Positions 1 through 8,568 of a stretch of DNA of 64,000 bases are shown here, in pieces. The notes below the pieces were generated by a model that searched no databases, had not been told where the DNA came from, and was given only the letters and a program-made list of their open reading frames with translations. Source of the stretch: Bacteroidota bacterium. GTDB lineage: Bacteria > Bacteroidota > Bacteroidia > Flavobacteriales > Flavobacteriaceae. Position 1 is the stretch's first letter. Every line of letters starts with the position of its first letter. Location of the stretch: positions 1-64,000 of the forward strand of contig JAEWJM010000024.1 of assembly GCA_023386585.1 (NCBI GenBank). Reading direction: 5' to 3'. A program made the position numbers and the translations under genes.

Positions 1-1
1 T

Positions 2-229
2 CACATAAGTGTGAGCGACAACGGAATCGGTTTTGAACCGGAATACGGCGAACGGATTTTCCAGGTGTTCCAGCGGCTTCACACTAAAGATAAGTACAGC
101 GGAACCGGAATCGGCCTGGCGATCGTAAAGAAAATTATAGAAAACCACGAAGGCGTAATAAAAGCAACCGGGCAAGCCGGCAAAGGCGCAACCTTCGATA
201 TTTACATCCCTGCGTCACCTGTGATCTGA
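2..229 (+). CDS. Sensor histidine kinase, C-terminal fragment
   Basis: This is the 3' end of a two-component sensor kinase; its 5' part lies outside the window. The visible residues form the ATP-binding HATPase_c domain: the G1 box DNGIGF, the F-box region FQVFQRLH and the G2 box GTGIGLAIV, followed by the usual closing strand ending YIPAS. It stops at TGA 227-229, so its last 28 bases overlap the 3' end of the convergent menC gene. The sensed signal cannot be told, because the input domain is missing. The family call is secure. Confidence 0.9.
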   Translation, partial: HISVSDNGIGFEPEYGERIFQVFQRLHTKDKYSGTGIGLAIVKKIIENHEGVIKATGQAGKGATFDIYIPASPVI

Positions 230-1269
230 CGAAGGACCGCTGACAGATCAAAATTGTTTTGCGGGATAAATTCTAAGTGGCCGCGGTGCACCTTAAGCGG
301 TCCTGCGAAATTGTTGTGGTACAATCCGCCGGTTCCCAATCCTTGCGGAATTTTGACATCAAGGCCAAATGTAAATTGCGCGATGGCATTCAGTCCGATA
401 TTGCTTTCAAGGGCTGAGGTGATCCACCAATCAATTCCAAATTCTTCGGCCACCGAAATCCATTCTAAAGTGCCACGGAATCCACCAATCAAACTAGGCT
501 TTAAAATAATGTATTGCGGACGGATTTTTTCGAGGAGCGTGCGTTTTTCGGCAGCCGAAATAATGCCAATCAACTCTTCGTCGAGCGCAATTGGAAACGG
601 AGCGTTTTTGCACAGTTCTGACAGGATGTCATGCTGCTTTGCTGCAACAGGCTGTTCAATGCTATGTAACTGAAATCCAGATAATACATTTAGTTTATGT
701 AAAGCATCTTCCGAAGAAAAAGCGCCATTGGCATCGACCCGGATTTCGATTTCTTCGGCAGTGTATTTTTGCCTTATCATTCGCAATAATTCGACTTCCT
801 GATTAAAATTGATCGCGCCAATCTTGAGTTTTATGCAAGTGAAATCCTGCGCGATCTTGTCGCCGATTTGTTGCTCCATCTCGTTGGCGGTTCCCATCCA
901 GACTAGTCCGTTTATCACAATGCTTTTGCGTCCTTCAGTAAACCCGGAAGGGAAAATGACAAACGGATCGGCTGCTTCGAGCGAGGCGAACGCGGTTTCA
1001 ACCCCGAATTGAATTGAAGGAAAGTCGGTAAGCTTTTCCCACAGCGCTTCTGGTCCGAGGTCAATATTTTGGCAGACCCATTTCAGCTTTTCTTCGTAGT
1101 CAGGCCGGTCGTCGATGCTGAGCTTTCGCAAAATGCCGCACTCGCCTATTCCGGTTTTACCTTCATGCCTGATAACGAGAAACCACGTTTCCTTTTGAGT
1201 CATGACGCCACGCGAGGTTCCGGCGGGTTTGATGAAATCGAGATGATATGGATGATAACTTGCCTGCAA
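202..1269 (-). CDS. menC: o-Succinylbenzoate synthase (MenC), probable TTG start
   Basis: Enolase-superfamily enzyme that dehydrates SHCHC to o-succinylbenzoate in cytoplasmic menaquinone synthesis. From the proposed start it has 355 residues. Catalytic KLK lysines are at 147 and 149, metal ligands at D179 (RVDANG), E205 (IEQP) and D230 (ALDEE), and the second-face lysine is K257 (LKPSL). The longest ORF begins at an ATG at 1326, but that ATG lies in a 15-bp hairpin and the 19 extra residues do not look like the family. The TTG at 1269 gives a start MQASYHPYHLDF, which fits related proteins as I remember them. It is the last gene of the men cluster on this strand. Confidence 0.9.
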   Translation of the reverse strand: MQASYHPYHLDFIKPAGTSRGVMTQKETWFLVIRHEGKTGIGECGILRKLSIDDRPDYEEKLKWVCQNIDLGPEALWEKLTDFPSIQFGVETAFASLEAADPFVIFPSGFTEGRKSIVINGLVWMGTANEMEQQIGDKIAQDFTCIKLKIGAINFNQEVELLRMIRQKYTAEEIEIRVDANGAFSSEDALHKLNVLSGFQLHSIEQPVAAKQHDILSELCKNAPFPIALDEELIGIISAAEKRTLLEKIRPQYIILKPSLIGGFRGTLEWISVAEEFGIDWWITSALESNIGLNAIAQFTFGLDVKIPQGLGTGGLYHNNFAGPLKVHRGHLEFIPQNNFDLSAVLRQITGDAGM

Positions 1270-1287
1270 AATAGTGGATTGCTGCCC

Positions 1288-1386
1288 TAGCCCCGATTGC
1301 AGCCGGCATCCTTTTCTAAACCTCAAAGGTTTTGGAAACCTTTGAGGTTTTTAAGAAAAGATAAAGGCGGAAAGCGGGAAAAAGCT
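1288..1386 (+). ncRNA. Flavo-1-like structured element, copy 1
   Basis: Plus-strand block GATTGCAGCCGG-CATCCTTTTCT is followed by a 15-bp perfect hairpin (arms 1318-1332 and 1336-1350, loop TGG). The outer arms CTTTTCT and AGAAAAG pair further, and the closing block is AAAGATAAAGGCGG-AAAGCGGGA. Three other sites in the window share the same two blocks around unrelated hairpins. It lies between menC and the MBL-fold hydrolase gene, on the strand opposite to both. The hairpin could also terminate minus-strand transcription from the hydrolase gene. The link to the Flavo-1 RNA family is from memory. Confidence 0.55.
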
Positions 1387-1392
1387 TCTGAT

Positions 1393-2070
1393 TTATAATT
1401 CGATCGACTCGCCTATTGCTAGTAGCATCAGGTCTTTTCCTTTGTTGAAAAACTTGCGGATGGCCGCCTCGTGATCGATGACGATGTACCCAAAAGTGTC
1501 GTAGTGATAACCTAAAACCTTGTCGCATTCGACAAAATCGGAGGCAATAATGGCGTCATCAACATCCATAGTGAAATTTCCGCCGACCGGAAAAATCGCT
1601 AAATCAAGCTTGGTGCGCATCGGGATGAGCTTCATGTCGAATGTCAAAGCCGTGTCGCCCGCAATGTAAATGTTCTTGTGTTCGCTTTCAATGACGAAAC
1701 CGCCGGGATTTCCGCCGTAGCTTCCGTCGCCAAAGGCGCTCGAGTGAATTGCGTTGACATAACGCACGCGGCCGAAATCGAAATTCCAGCTTCCGCCATG
1801 GTTCATCGGGTGTGTTTTGAAGCCGTGGTCGCCATAGATTCCGGCGACTTCCGCATTTGAAACTATAACTGCGCCAGTACGCCTGGCAATGGCTTCGACG
1901 TCGAGCGTGTGGTCGTTGTGCGCGTGAGTTACCAAAATGTAATCGGCTTGCAGCGTATTGATATCGATATGGGCCGCTTTTGGATTTGCCGAAATGAACG
2001 GGTCGACGAGGATGTGAATTCCGCCGACCTCGATTCCGAGCGATGCGTGTCCGTAAAAAGTAATTTTCAT
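1393..2070 (-). CDS. UPF0173 metal-dependent hydrolase (MBL fold)
   Basis: A 225-residue cytoplasmic protein of the metallo-beta-lactamase fold, UPF0173 subgroup. The zinc motif HAHNDH is at residues 49-54, the opening strand MKITFYGHAS is typical of the group, and a GDT motif (IAGDTAL) follows at mid-protein. Length matches the family. It lies 9 bp downstream of menA and upstream of menC, so it is probably co-transcribed with the menaquinone genes. The substrate of this family is not established; position alone does not prove a role in quinone synthesis. Confidence 0.88.
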   Translation of the reverse strand: MKITFYGHASLGIEVGGIHILVDPFISANPKAAHIDINTLQADYILVTHAHNDHTLDVEAIARRTGAVIVSNAEVAGIYGDHGFKTHPMNHGGSWNFDFGRVRYVNAIHSSAFGDGSYGGNPGGFVIESEHKNIYIAGDTALTFDMKLIPMRTKLDLAIFPVGGNFTMDVDDAIIASDFVECDKVLGYHYDTFGYIVIDHEAAIRKFFNKGKDLMLLAIGESIEL

Positions 2071-2079
2071 ATTGTTTGT

Positions 2080-3036
2080 TTAAGCATTGTTTACTATCAG
2101 GTCGGAAAGGAAGAAAATCAATCCCATCGAGAGCAGGATGGCGAGGGCAAACGTACTCAAAGCGAGTTTTTTCAATTCGGGGTCAAGTCGTTTCGGATCT
2201 TGGTTGCGCCGCACCCTGAGTAAGTGGGAAACCAGCGGGAAGTAAGCAAGCAAAAACAGATATTGGTCAAACCGGAAACCGATGCCATTATAGATAATCG
2301 CAAAGACAAGTACCAGCGCCATTGCCGTGATGACCAGAAAATAATGGTATTTCTTCGCCGCTGCGCCGCCAATCTTTACAACAATTGTATTTTTTCCGGC
2401 TTTGCGATCCGAGAGCTCATCACGCATATTATTGAGGTTCAAAACTCCAACGCTAAGCAATCCTATTGCCGCCGCCGGCAGGATCAGTTGTGCATCAACC
2501 TGCTTTGAATGAAGAAAGTTAACGCCAAGCGTACTTACCAATCCGAAGAATACAAACACGAACATGTCACCATAGCCGCGGTAGCCGTACGCCGTATTTC
2601 CGACCGTGTATCGAATTGCGGAGGCGATCGCCAGTAATCCAAGGATAAAAAACAAGAGCGAATAGATTAGATGGTCTTCGTGAAACGAAAAATAGATCAG
2701 CAACACCGCACTCAGAAGCGTTAGCAGCGCGGTTACAATAATGCCTCGTCGCATTGCGGCAGCCGAAATGACTCCGCTTTGGACCGCGCGCTTCTCTCCT
2801 ACGCGTTCGTTGTCGGTGCCGCGGATTCCGTCGCCGTAATCGTTGGCAAAATTCGAAAGCACCTGAAGTCCGAGTGTGGTCAGGATGGCAAAGCCAAAGA
2901 TCCGCCAGTTAAAAACCTGTGTCGGCGTTAAAATTTCCCGCGTCGGGTTGGCCAGCGCATATATGCTTCCAACGATAATTCCGGAAACCGAAAGCGGAAG
3001 TGTTCGCAGTCGTGCGGCTTCAATCCAATGTTTCAT
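2080..3036 (-). CDS. menA: 1,4-Dihydroxy-2-naphthoate polyprenyltransferase (MenA)
   Basis: UbiA-family integral membrane enzyme that attaches the polyprenyl chain to 1,4-dihydroxy-2-naphthoate, giving demethylmenaquinone. The 318-residue form starts MKHWIEAARLRTLPLS; a TTG at 3063 would add nine residues and overlap the upstream PH gene. The metal/diphosphate motif NDYGDG is at about residues 65-70, followed by D75 and the downstream QSG stretch. About eight hydrophobic helices follow, and the second Asp-rich region contains DELSDRKAG. It is 17 bp downstream of the PH-domain gene and belongs to the men cluster. Confidence 0.93.
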   Translation of the reverse strand: MKHWIEAARLRTLPLSVSGIIVGSIYALANPTREILTPTQVFNWRIFGFAILTTLGLQVLSNFANDYGDGIRGTDNERVGEKRAVQSGVISAAAMRRGIIVTALLTLLSAVLLIYFSFHEDHLIYSLLFFILGLLAIASAIRYTVGNTAYGYRGYGDMFVFVFFGLVSTLGVNFLHSKQVDAQLILPAAAIGLLSVGVLNLNNMRDELSDRKAGKNTIVVKIGGAAAKKYHYFLVITAMALVLVFAIIYNGIGFRFDQYLFLLAYFPLVSHLLRVRRNQDPKRLDPELKKLALSTFALAILLSMGLIFFLSDLIVNNA

Positions 3037-3053
3037 TTGTTTGATAAGTTGTT

Positions 3054-4529
3054 TTACATCCAATTGCTGTCGGAGCGCTCCAGTTCATAAAGCCATTGAT
3101 TAACATATTCCCTGATCCTGGCGAAATTTCCGAGGCTGAACGAAACGTTTCCGCTGGCCGTATGAATCGTAAGCGAGCCAATGTTGAGGCTTTTGTGCCA
3201 GAAAAGCTGCGATGTCGTGATCGCCTGAATTTTAGCCGGCTCAATTATTTCGTTCGAAATGTCCCACGCGCCGCTTTGCTTTATAATAAATTCATCGTTG
3301 ATGAAAATCCGATAATTAATAAATCCGGCAGTTAAAATGATGGTGGCCATTATAATATAAATCGGAACCAAAAACTGCATACCATTGAACATAATTCGCT
3401 CACGCAGCAAAAAAAGCACTATTAAAGGTAATACAATTGTCAGGAATAATGAAAAAACCAGTTTGCGCCAGTTGGGTTTCATCATCTCGCCTTTCGAAGG
3501 AAGTTGTTTGAATAAAAGTTCCAGGATCGCATTTTGTTCGGCGGTGCTGCATCCGGGAATATCGATCTGCAGATTCTTTTCTTGTTGATGTCCTGCCGCT
3601 GCTTGTCGAATTCGGATTTCGGAAATATCCATTTTTTTTTGGAAATAATTCCGGGTGATGGCAACCAATTGGACTTTTTCCGGTTTGAGAATGGTGCTTT
3701 TAGTATTTATGAGTCCAAACGACAGCAATAGAGAACCTTTCTGCCGGACAATATTATAGCCGAAGTATCGAACTACTGTCCGCAATACATTCAGAACCAA
3801 AAGCGCGCACAAAAGTGCGATGACAATGAACTCAGCAGAAGACATTGCAAAACGCTGTTCAATATAATCGACTGTTCCCGTGGCGTATTCCGTCGATTTC
3901 AGGTGCCGGATATTATCGTAAATCGTTGCGAAGAACGCCAGAAGCAGCCAAAGGCTTTTGATGTAATTCGAAGTAAATCCGACTTTAAGCAGGCTTGCAA
4001 ACCCGATTGATACAAAAGGTTGGTTAGTTTCTTCGACTGAAGCTGAAGCGTCATTTTCAACTTTCCGTTCATTTTCGAGCAGTCGCTGCTTCAGTGAAAG
4101 CGCCATTGGATGAGAGACAGCGCGGATCGTAGCTTCCTTTTCACTTCCGCCGGCAGTATCAACGTCAATTGCGTAAACGCCGATGATTCGCTGAATCAGC
4201 GACTGTGCAATGTTGACTTGCTGGATCTTATCCAACCGGATGACGGTCCGCGTTTTATTCAATATTCCGCTGCTGAGGATGAACTCGGCATTTTTGTCGT
4301 CGATGTAAAACGTAAAGTTGCGGTACTTCAGGAATGCGATCAGGCAAATTCCGAGAAAGGAAACAATTAGCGCCGCCGATATCCAGAACAGACTGACGCT
4401 GCGGTTATTAACAATCCACAACACCAATGCAGGCCCTAAAATTCCCGCAAACTGCCGCACGGTATCGAAGAACATTACCATGACACCTAATGGCGCCTGC
4501 CGCTGTGGAGTTGAAAATTCGTTTGTCAA
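3054..4529 (-). CDS. PH domain-containing membrane protein, YdbT-like
   Basis: A 491-residue membrane protein of the YdbT type with three bacterial PH (bPH2) domains, each next to a pair of membrane helices. Repeated cues are short hydrophobic pairs (starting near residues 25, 195, 225 and 355) followed by strands carrying the R-KIQ/KVQ-like motif: DKIQQVNI, EKVQLVAI and AKIQAITT. It overlaps the smaller PH gene upstream by 4 bp (ATGA), a pairing common in many bacteria. Its position between menB and menA is conserved-looking but functionally unexplained. It probably sits in the inner membrane; the biochemical role of this family is not settled. Confidence 0.85.
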   Translation of the reverse strand: MTNEFSTPQRQAPLGVMVMFFDTVRQFAGILGPALVLWIVNNRSVSLFWISAALIVSFLGICLIAFLKYRNFTFYIDDKNAEFILSSGILNKTRTVIRLDKIQQVNIAQSLIQRIIGVYAIDVDTAGGSEKEATIRAVSHPMALSLKQRLLENERKVENDASASVEETNQPFVSIGFASLLKVGFTSNYIKSLWLLLAFFATIYDNIRHLKSTEYATGTVDYIEQRFAMSSAEFIVIALLCALLVLNVLRTVVRYFGYNIVRQKGSLLLSFGLINTKSTILKPEKVQLVAITRNYFQKKMDISEIRIRQAAAGHQQEKNLQIDIPGCSTAEQNAILELLFKQLPSKGEMMKPNWRKLVFSLFLTIVLPLIVLFLLRERIMFNGMQFLVPIYIIMATIILTAGFINYRIFINDEFIIKQSGAWDISNEIIEPAKIQAITTSQLFWHKSLNIGSLTIHTASGNVSFSLGNFARIREYVNQWLYELERSDSNWM

Positions 4530-5041
4530 AGCTCTTTGTGGATTTTGCCCATGAGCAACTGCTTGATGTTTTCGGCGTCGCTCTTTTTAATACCCGGAAT
4601 CATGATGTCGCTGTCCTTTCCACCGGCGGTGAAAATCTGTATTTCCGCCAGGTTGAAAATCCGCGAAAGCGCACCTTCGTGCAATGCCACATGCTGGACG
4701 CGATTGTAGGGAATTATGATCGTATTCGTTGCAATTACACCATGTTGAAAAAGCACATCATGTGTTCGAAACGCGTAACCTTTCTTGCGGAAGCCGATGT
4801 ATGAAAACAGGAAAGTCAACAGTATTATCAAAGCTGTACCGATGATGATTTCGGTTTTGAAAGGGAAAAGTTCACCCACCGAACTCAAACTAAAAACGAC
4901 AACGGCCACGATAATAGCCGAACCGATCAGGATACGAAGCAGGCAAACCGTCCAATAGCTTGGATGTAGTTTGTTGAAACTGACTTCCTCAAATTTGGGA
5001 AGTGTCGAAATGTCGAGCGTGTTATTGTAAAAATCATCCAT
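4526..5041 (-). CDS. PH domain-containing membrane protein, YdbS-like
   Basis: A 171-residue inner-membrane protein with two adjacent membrane helices (about 36-85) followed by one bPH2 domain carrying the NRVQHVALHEG motif. It is the short partner of the YdbT-like protein encoded immediately downstream with an ATGA overlap. It starts one base after the menB stop, so menB and both PH genes are almost certainly one transcript. No enzymatic residues are visible. Confidence 0.85.
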   Translation of the reverse strand: MDDFYNNTLDISTLPKFEEVSFNKLHPSYWTVCLLRILIGSAIIVAVVVFSLSSVGELFPFKTEIIIGTALIILLTFLFSYIGFRKKGYAFRTHDVLFQHGVIATNTIIIPYNRVQHVALHEGALSRIFNLAEIQIFTAGGKDSDIMIPGIKKSDAENIKQLLMGKIHKEL

Positions 5042-5881
5042 TTATGGAATCCATTTTTTTTCAAAATTCGGCTTGCGCTTTTCCAGAAAGGCATTCCGGC
5101 CTTCTTTGGCTTCGTCGGTCATATAAGCCAATCGAGTCGCTTCGCCGGCAAATACTTGCTGGCCAACCATTCCGTCGTCGGTCAGGTTCATTGCAAATTT
5201 GAGCATTTTGATTGATGTTGGCGATTTCGCGAGGATTTCCTGCGCCCATTCGTAGGCGGTCTGCTCCAATTCATCGTGCGGCACTACGGCGTTCACCATT
5301 CCCATTTCAAAAGCTTCCTGCGCCGAGTAATTTCTTCCGAGAAAAAAAATCTCGCGCGCTTTTTTCTGTCCGACCATTTTTGCCAGGTAAGCCGATCCGT
5401 AACCGCCATCAAAGCTGGTTACATCGGCATCCGTTTGCTTGAAGATCGCGTGTTCCTTACTTGCCAGCGTCAGGTCGCACACCACATGAAGGCTGTGTCC
5501 GCCACCCACTGCCCAACCTGGAACGACAGCAATCACGACCTTCGGCATGAACCGGATCAGGCGCTGCACTTCAAGGATATTCAAACGGTGCATTCCGTCC
5601 TCGCCCACATATCCCTGATGGCCACGGGCTTTTTGGTCGCCGCCGCTGCAGAAGGAATAAACGCCATCGCGTGATGACGGCCCTTCGGCCGAAAGCAGCA
5701 CCACGCCGATCGAAGTATCTTCCTGCGCATCGTAAAACGCCTGGTACAATTCGGCAGTGGTTTTTGGCCGGAAAGCATTCCGCACATCAGGCCTGTTGAA
5801 GGCAATCCGTGCGACGCCGTTACTTTTGCGGTAAGTTATGTCTTCAAATTCGCGTACGGTTTTCCAATCTGGCTGTTCCAT
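5042..5881 (-). CDS. menB: 1,4-Dihydroxy-2-naphthoyl-CoA synthase (MenB)
   Basis: Crotonase-fold enzyme that closes the second ring of menaquinone by converting o-succinylbenzoyl-CoA to 1,4-dihydroxy-2-naphthoyl-CoA in the cytoplasm. At 279 residues it has the family's usual length. Visible landmarks are FCSGGDQKARG (oxyanion/CoA region), VPGWAVGGGHSLH, and TSFDGGYGSAYLA, which carries the MenB-specific Asp. The C-terminus FEKKWIP is typical. It is followed without a gap by the PH-domain genes. MenE, which supplies its substrate, is not encoded in the window. Confidence 0.96.
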   Translation of the reverse strand: MEQPDWKTVREFEDITYRKSNGVARIAFNRPDVRNAFRPKTTAELYQAFYDAQEDTSIGVVLLSAEGPSSRDGVYSFCSGGDQKARGHQGYVGEDGMHRLNILEVQRLIRFMPKVVIAVVPGWAVGGGHSLHVVCDLTLASKEHAIFKQTDADVTSFDGGYGSAYLAKMVGQKKAREIFFLGRNYSAQEAFEMGMVNAVVPHDELEQTAYEWAQEILAKSPTSIKMLKFAMNLTDDGMVGQQVFAGEATRLAYMTDEAKEGRNAFLEKRKPNFEKKWIP

Positions 5882-5907
5882 AGTATTTTGTAGTGTAAAA
5901 ATAGGAA

Positions 5908-6762
5908 TTATTCGGCTGCTGGCGACTGGTCTTTTACAAGGTAGATTCCGTCTTCCCTGATCTCGATTTGCTTTGCTTTATACAATGACCCGATTGCCTG
6001 CTTGAAGGTTTTTTTGCTCATTTTCAGTACTGTCTTGATGTCCTCGGGATGCGAGTTGTCGTTTAGCCTCAGGAATCCGCGGTTGGCGCGAAGCTCTTCC
6101 AGCACCTTTTCGGCGTTAGGGCCGACTTTTTCGTAGCCTTCCTTTTGAAGCGTTACGTCGATCTTCTTGTCGGGACGGATATTCTTTATATAGCCGATCA
6201 TGCGGTCGCCGGGTTTGATCGAATCGTAAACCTCATCTTTATAGAGCAATCCCTTGTAGGTTTCGTTGATGATGACATTTACGCCGGCTTCGGTGATATG
6301 CGAAACGATCAAATCGACTTCATCGCCTTTTTGCAAACGGATATTTTCGTTAGTTAAAAACTGGTTTGTTTTGCTCGAAGCGACCAGGCGGTTTGTCTTT
6401 TCGTCGAGAAAAAGGTAAACCAAATAGCGCTTGCCTTTTTCCATGGGCCGCGCCTGCTCTGCAAACGGGACAAAAAGATCTTTTTCAAGTCCCCAATCGA
6501 GAAAAGCGCCAAAATTATTAATGTAATTCACGCGCAGCAGCGCAAACTCATTGAGGTAGATATACGGCTCCAGCGTGGTCGCTACCGGCCGTTCCTCGTG
6601 GTCGAGATATACAAAGACAGTAATGGGATCGCCGATCTTGAAATCAGCCGGCACATATTTGTTGGGAAGCAGGATTTCTTCACCCGATTCACTACCTAAA
6701 AACAAACCGACCTTGGTGTCGCGAAGAATTTTGAGTTCGTTATCGGTTCCTATCTGGATCAT
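5908..6762 (-). CDS. S1-like RNA-binding protein, CvfB family
   Basis: A 284-residue cytoplasmic protein of the CvfB/YitL family: three S1-like OB-fold domains (starting near residues 1, 70 and 145) and a C-terminal winged-helix domain (about 215-275, KTFKQAIGSLYKAK). CvfB in Gram-positives binds RNA and affects virulence gene expression; the role in flavobacteria is not known to me. The start is placed at ATG 6762; a TTG at 6768 would add two residues. A TAnnTTTG box at 6776-6783 with TTG 21 bp upstream suggests its own promoter, inside the 3' end of menD. Confidence 0.82.
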   Translation of the reverse strand: MIQIGTDNELKILRDTKVGLFLGSESGEEILLPNKYVPADFKIGDPITVFVYLDHEERPVATTLEPYIYLNEFALLRVNYINNFGAFLDWGLEKDLFVPFAEQARPMEKGKRYLVYLFLDEKTNRLVASSKTNQFLTNENIRLQKGDEVDLIVSHITEAGVNVIINETYKGLLYKDEVYDSIKPGDRMIGYIKNIRPDKKIDVTLQKEGYEKVGPNAEKVLEELRANRGFLRLNDNSHPEDIKTVLKMSKKTFKQAIGSLYKAKQIEIREDGIYLVKDQSPAAE

Positions 6763-6775
6763 CTGCAATTTTTTT

Positions 6776-6807
6776 CAAAGGTAGCACTAGGTGGCAAACT
6801 CAGCCAA
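6776..6807 (-). promoter_or_regulatory. Candidate promoter of the CvfB-like gene
   Basis: On the minus strand TTG (6807-6805), 21 bases, then TACCTTTG (6783-6776) match the Bacteroidetes -33/-7 signature. The ATG follows at 6762. The -33 part lies in the last codons of menD, so the men cluster probably has an internal promoter here. Confidence 0.55.
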
Positions 6808-8458
6808 GGAATTTAAAATATTCACGAAGTACTTTTTCGTTTTCCCTAGTCGGTGTAAAAATCTCAAGTATCGCAGGGCCTGATGCCGAGTAAAAGCTGT
6901 CGGATGCCGCAGCGATTGATTCCTCATCCGATGCCGTAAAATACTCAAACCCGAACATTTTTGCCAGATGCTCGGCAGTCAGTTTGTGCGATGTTTCGAA
7001 AAATCGGTTGAATATCTTGTTCTCCTGATGGCCGGGCAAGATGCGGAAAATTCCGCCACCGCCATTGTTTACGACAATTATCCGGAAATTTTTTGGAATA
7101 TAATCGTTCCACAGCGCATTGCTGTCGTATAAAAAACCTACGTCGCCCGTAATTAAAACGGTTTGCCGATCACTTGCGCAGGCCGCTCCAATTGCGGTTG
7201 AGGTGCTTCCGTCTATTCCGCTGGTGCCGCGGTTGCAGAAAACAGCAATCGAAGGGTCAATTTCGAAGAGTTGCGCATAGCGGATGGCGGCGCTGTTGCT
7301 CAAATGCAGCATGCACCCTTCGGGAAGCTGCGGAATTACGGTGCCGTAGACCTTAAAATCGGAATACGAAGCCGATGCAAAAAACTGATTGTGCTTCTTT
7401 AGCCGCGCCAACTTTACTTTGGTAAAATCCTTATTGTAATCGCTCAGCAATCTGCGCGTAAAAGGCAGGAACTGATGAAAGAAATCGTTCGGATTCGCGT
7501 CGAAGTGTTTGGTGAGGACGTCGTACGTATCGTATGCACGAAGCGGATCGATGTGCCAATGGTGTTCGGGCTTGTATGTGCGCAAAAATGTTTTTATCCG
7601 TTTGGAAACCACCATTCCGCCAAAAGTTATCAGGATTTCCGGCTGGAGCGCAAGGAAATTCTTTGCAGAAAACGGTGTAATTATACGGTCGATGCTTCCC
7701 ACAAAAAATGGATGATGCAGGTTGGAAGTGGTTTCGGTCATCACCACAACCGAATTGTCGGCTGCCAGTTTCGATATGATTTCTTCCTCGATTTCATCGG
7801 GTTCGTTAACTCCAACGAGGATCAGTTTTCGGCTTGCGGCATTCCAAATGTTCGTGTACGCAATAATGTCGTCAACCGAAACAGTCTTATACACTTTCGC
7901 AAACGCCGAAATAGTCACGTCGACGCTAAGTTTACGCGTAGTTTCATACAGCGGCTCTTCGAAAGGCGCGTTGATATGAACCGGGCCTTTTCGGGTGTAT
8001 GCCTTATTTATTGCATGGTTGATCTCGAACTCATTCTCGTGCATCGCATCAGGCTGCAGGTTTGCGTTGTAGAGCGAGTGATTGTCGAAAACATCTTCCT
8101 GACGGATGGTTTGTCCGTCGCCAATATCAATCTTATCCGGCGGGCGATCGGCAGAAATCACCACTAATGGAATCTGGCTGTAGAAGGCTTCGGCAAATGC
8201 AGGATAAAAATTGAGCAACGCCGACCCTGAAGTACAGACAACAACTGAGGGTTTGCCACTTTGTTGTGCAAGTCCGAGCGCAAAAAAAGCAGCGCAGCGC
8301 TCGTCGGCTATGCTGTAACAGTTAAATCGCGGGTTATTGGCAAAGCCGATGGTAAGCGGCGCATTTCGCGAACCCGGTGAGATCACAATATTGGTAAGCC
8401 CTTTAGCAAGGCAAATCTGGACAATGCTCTGTGCTAAAGGTATTTTGGGATAAATCAT
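6800..8458 (-). CDS. menD: SEPHCHC synthase (MenD)
   Basis: Thiamine-diphosphate-dependent 2-succinyl-5-enolpyruvyl-6-hydroxy-3-cyclohexene-1-carboxylate synthase, the first committed step of menaquinone synthesis from isochorismate and 2-oxoglutarate. With 552 residues it is full length. Landmarks are VISPGSRNAPL near the N-terminus, CTSGSALLNFYPAFAEA, the motif GTSGIDGSTSTAIGAA, and the ThDP-binding GDVGFLYD...NNGGGGIF. The start is ATG 8458 (a TTG lies one codon upstream). It is the promoter-proximal men gene here; isochorismate synthase (menF) is not adjacent, since a divergent gene lies upstream. Confidence 0.96.
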   Translation of the reverse strand: MIYPKIPLAQSIVQICLAKGLTNIVISPGSRNAPLTIGFANNPRFNCYSIADERCAAFFALGLAQQSGKPSVVVCTSGSALLNFYPAFAEAFYSQIPLVVISADRPPDKIDIGDGQTIRQEDVFDNHSLYNANLQPDAMHENEFEINHAINKAYTRKGPVHINAPFEEPLYETTRKLSVDVTISAFAKVYKTVSVDDIIAYTNIWNAASRKLILVGVNEPDEIEEEIISKLAADNSVVVMTETTSNLHHPFFVGSIDRIITPFSAKNFLALQPEILITFGGMVVSKRIKTFLRTYKPEHHWHIDPLRAYDTYDVLTKHFDANPNDFFHQFLPFTRRLLSDYNKDFTKVKLARLKKHNQFFASASYSDFKVYGTVIPQLPEGCMLHLSNSAAIRYAQLFEIDPSIAVFCNRGTSGIDGSTSTAIGAACASDRQTVLITGDVGFLYDSNALWNDYIPKNFRIIVVNNGGGGIFRILPGHQENKIFNRFFETSHKLTAEHLAKMFGFEYFTASDEESIAAASDSFYSASGPAILEIFTPTRENEKVLREYFKFLG

Positions 8459-8501
8459 CAAAAATTGGTTTCTTTGGCCTTTTCAATTGGCGGCCTAGTA
8501 A

Positions 8502-8509
8502 CAAATTTA
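8502..8509 (-). promoter_or_regulatory. Candidate -7 box for menD
   Basis: TAAATTTG on the minus strand matches TAnnTTTG. It lies 44 bp upstream of the menD ATG. No TTG is found at the ideal spacing, so only the -7 element is supported. Confidence 0.45.
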
Positions 8510-8555
8510 GCATTCACAGCGATATTTTGCTTCAAAAAAGGCTTAAACTTTTTTT

Positions 8556-8563
8556 TATATTTG
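8556..8563 (+). promoter_or_regulatory. Candidate -7 box for the thioredoxin-like gene
   Basis: TATATTTG matches TAnnTTTG but ends only 5 bp before the first ATG (8569). If used, the transcript would be leaderless or nearly so; a TTG lies 26 bp upstream, which is longer than ideal. Confidence 0.35.
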
Positions 8564-8568
8564 ATGTG

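Noticed and set aside
1270..1326. Upstream ATG extension of menC
   Set aside because: The ATG lies in a perfect hairpin and the extra residues do not resemble family starts; the TTG at 1269 fits better.
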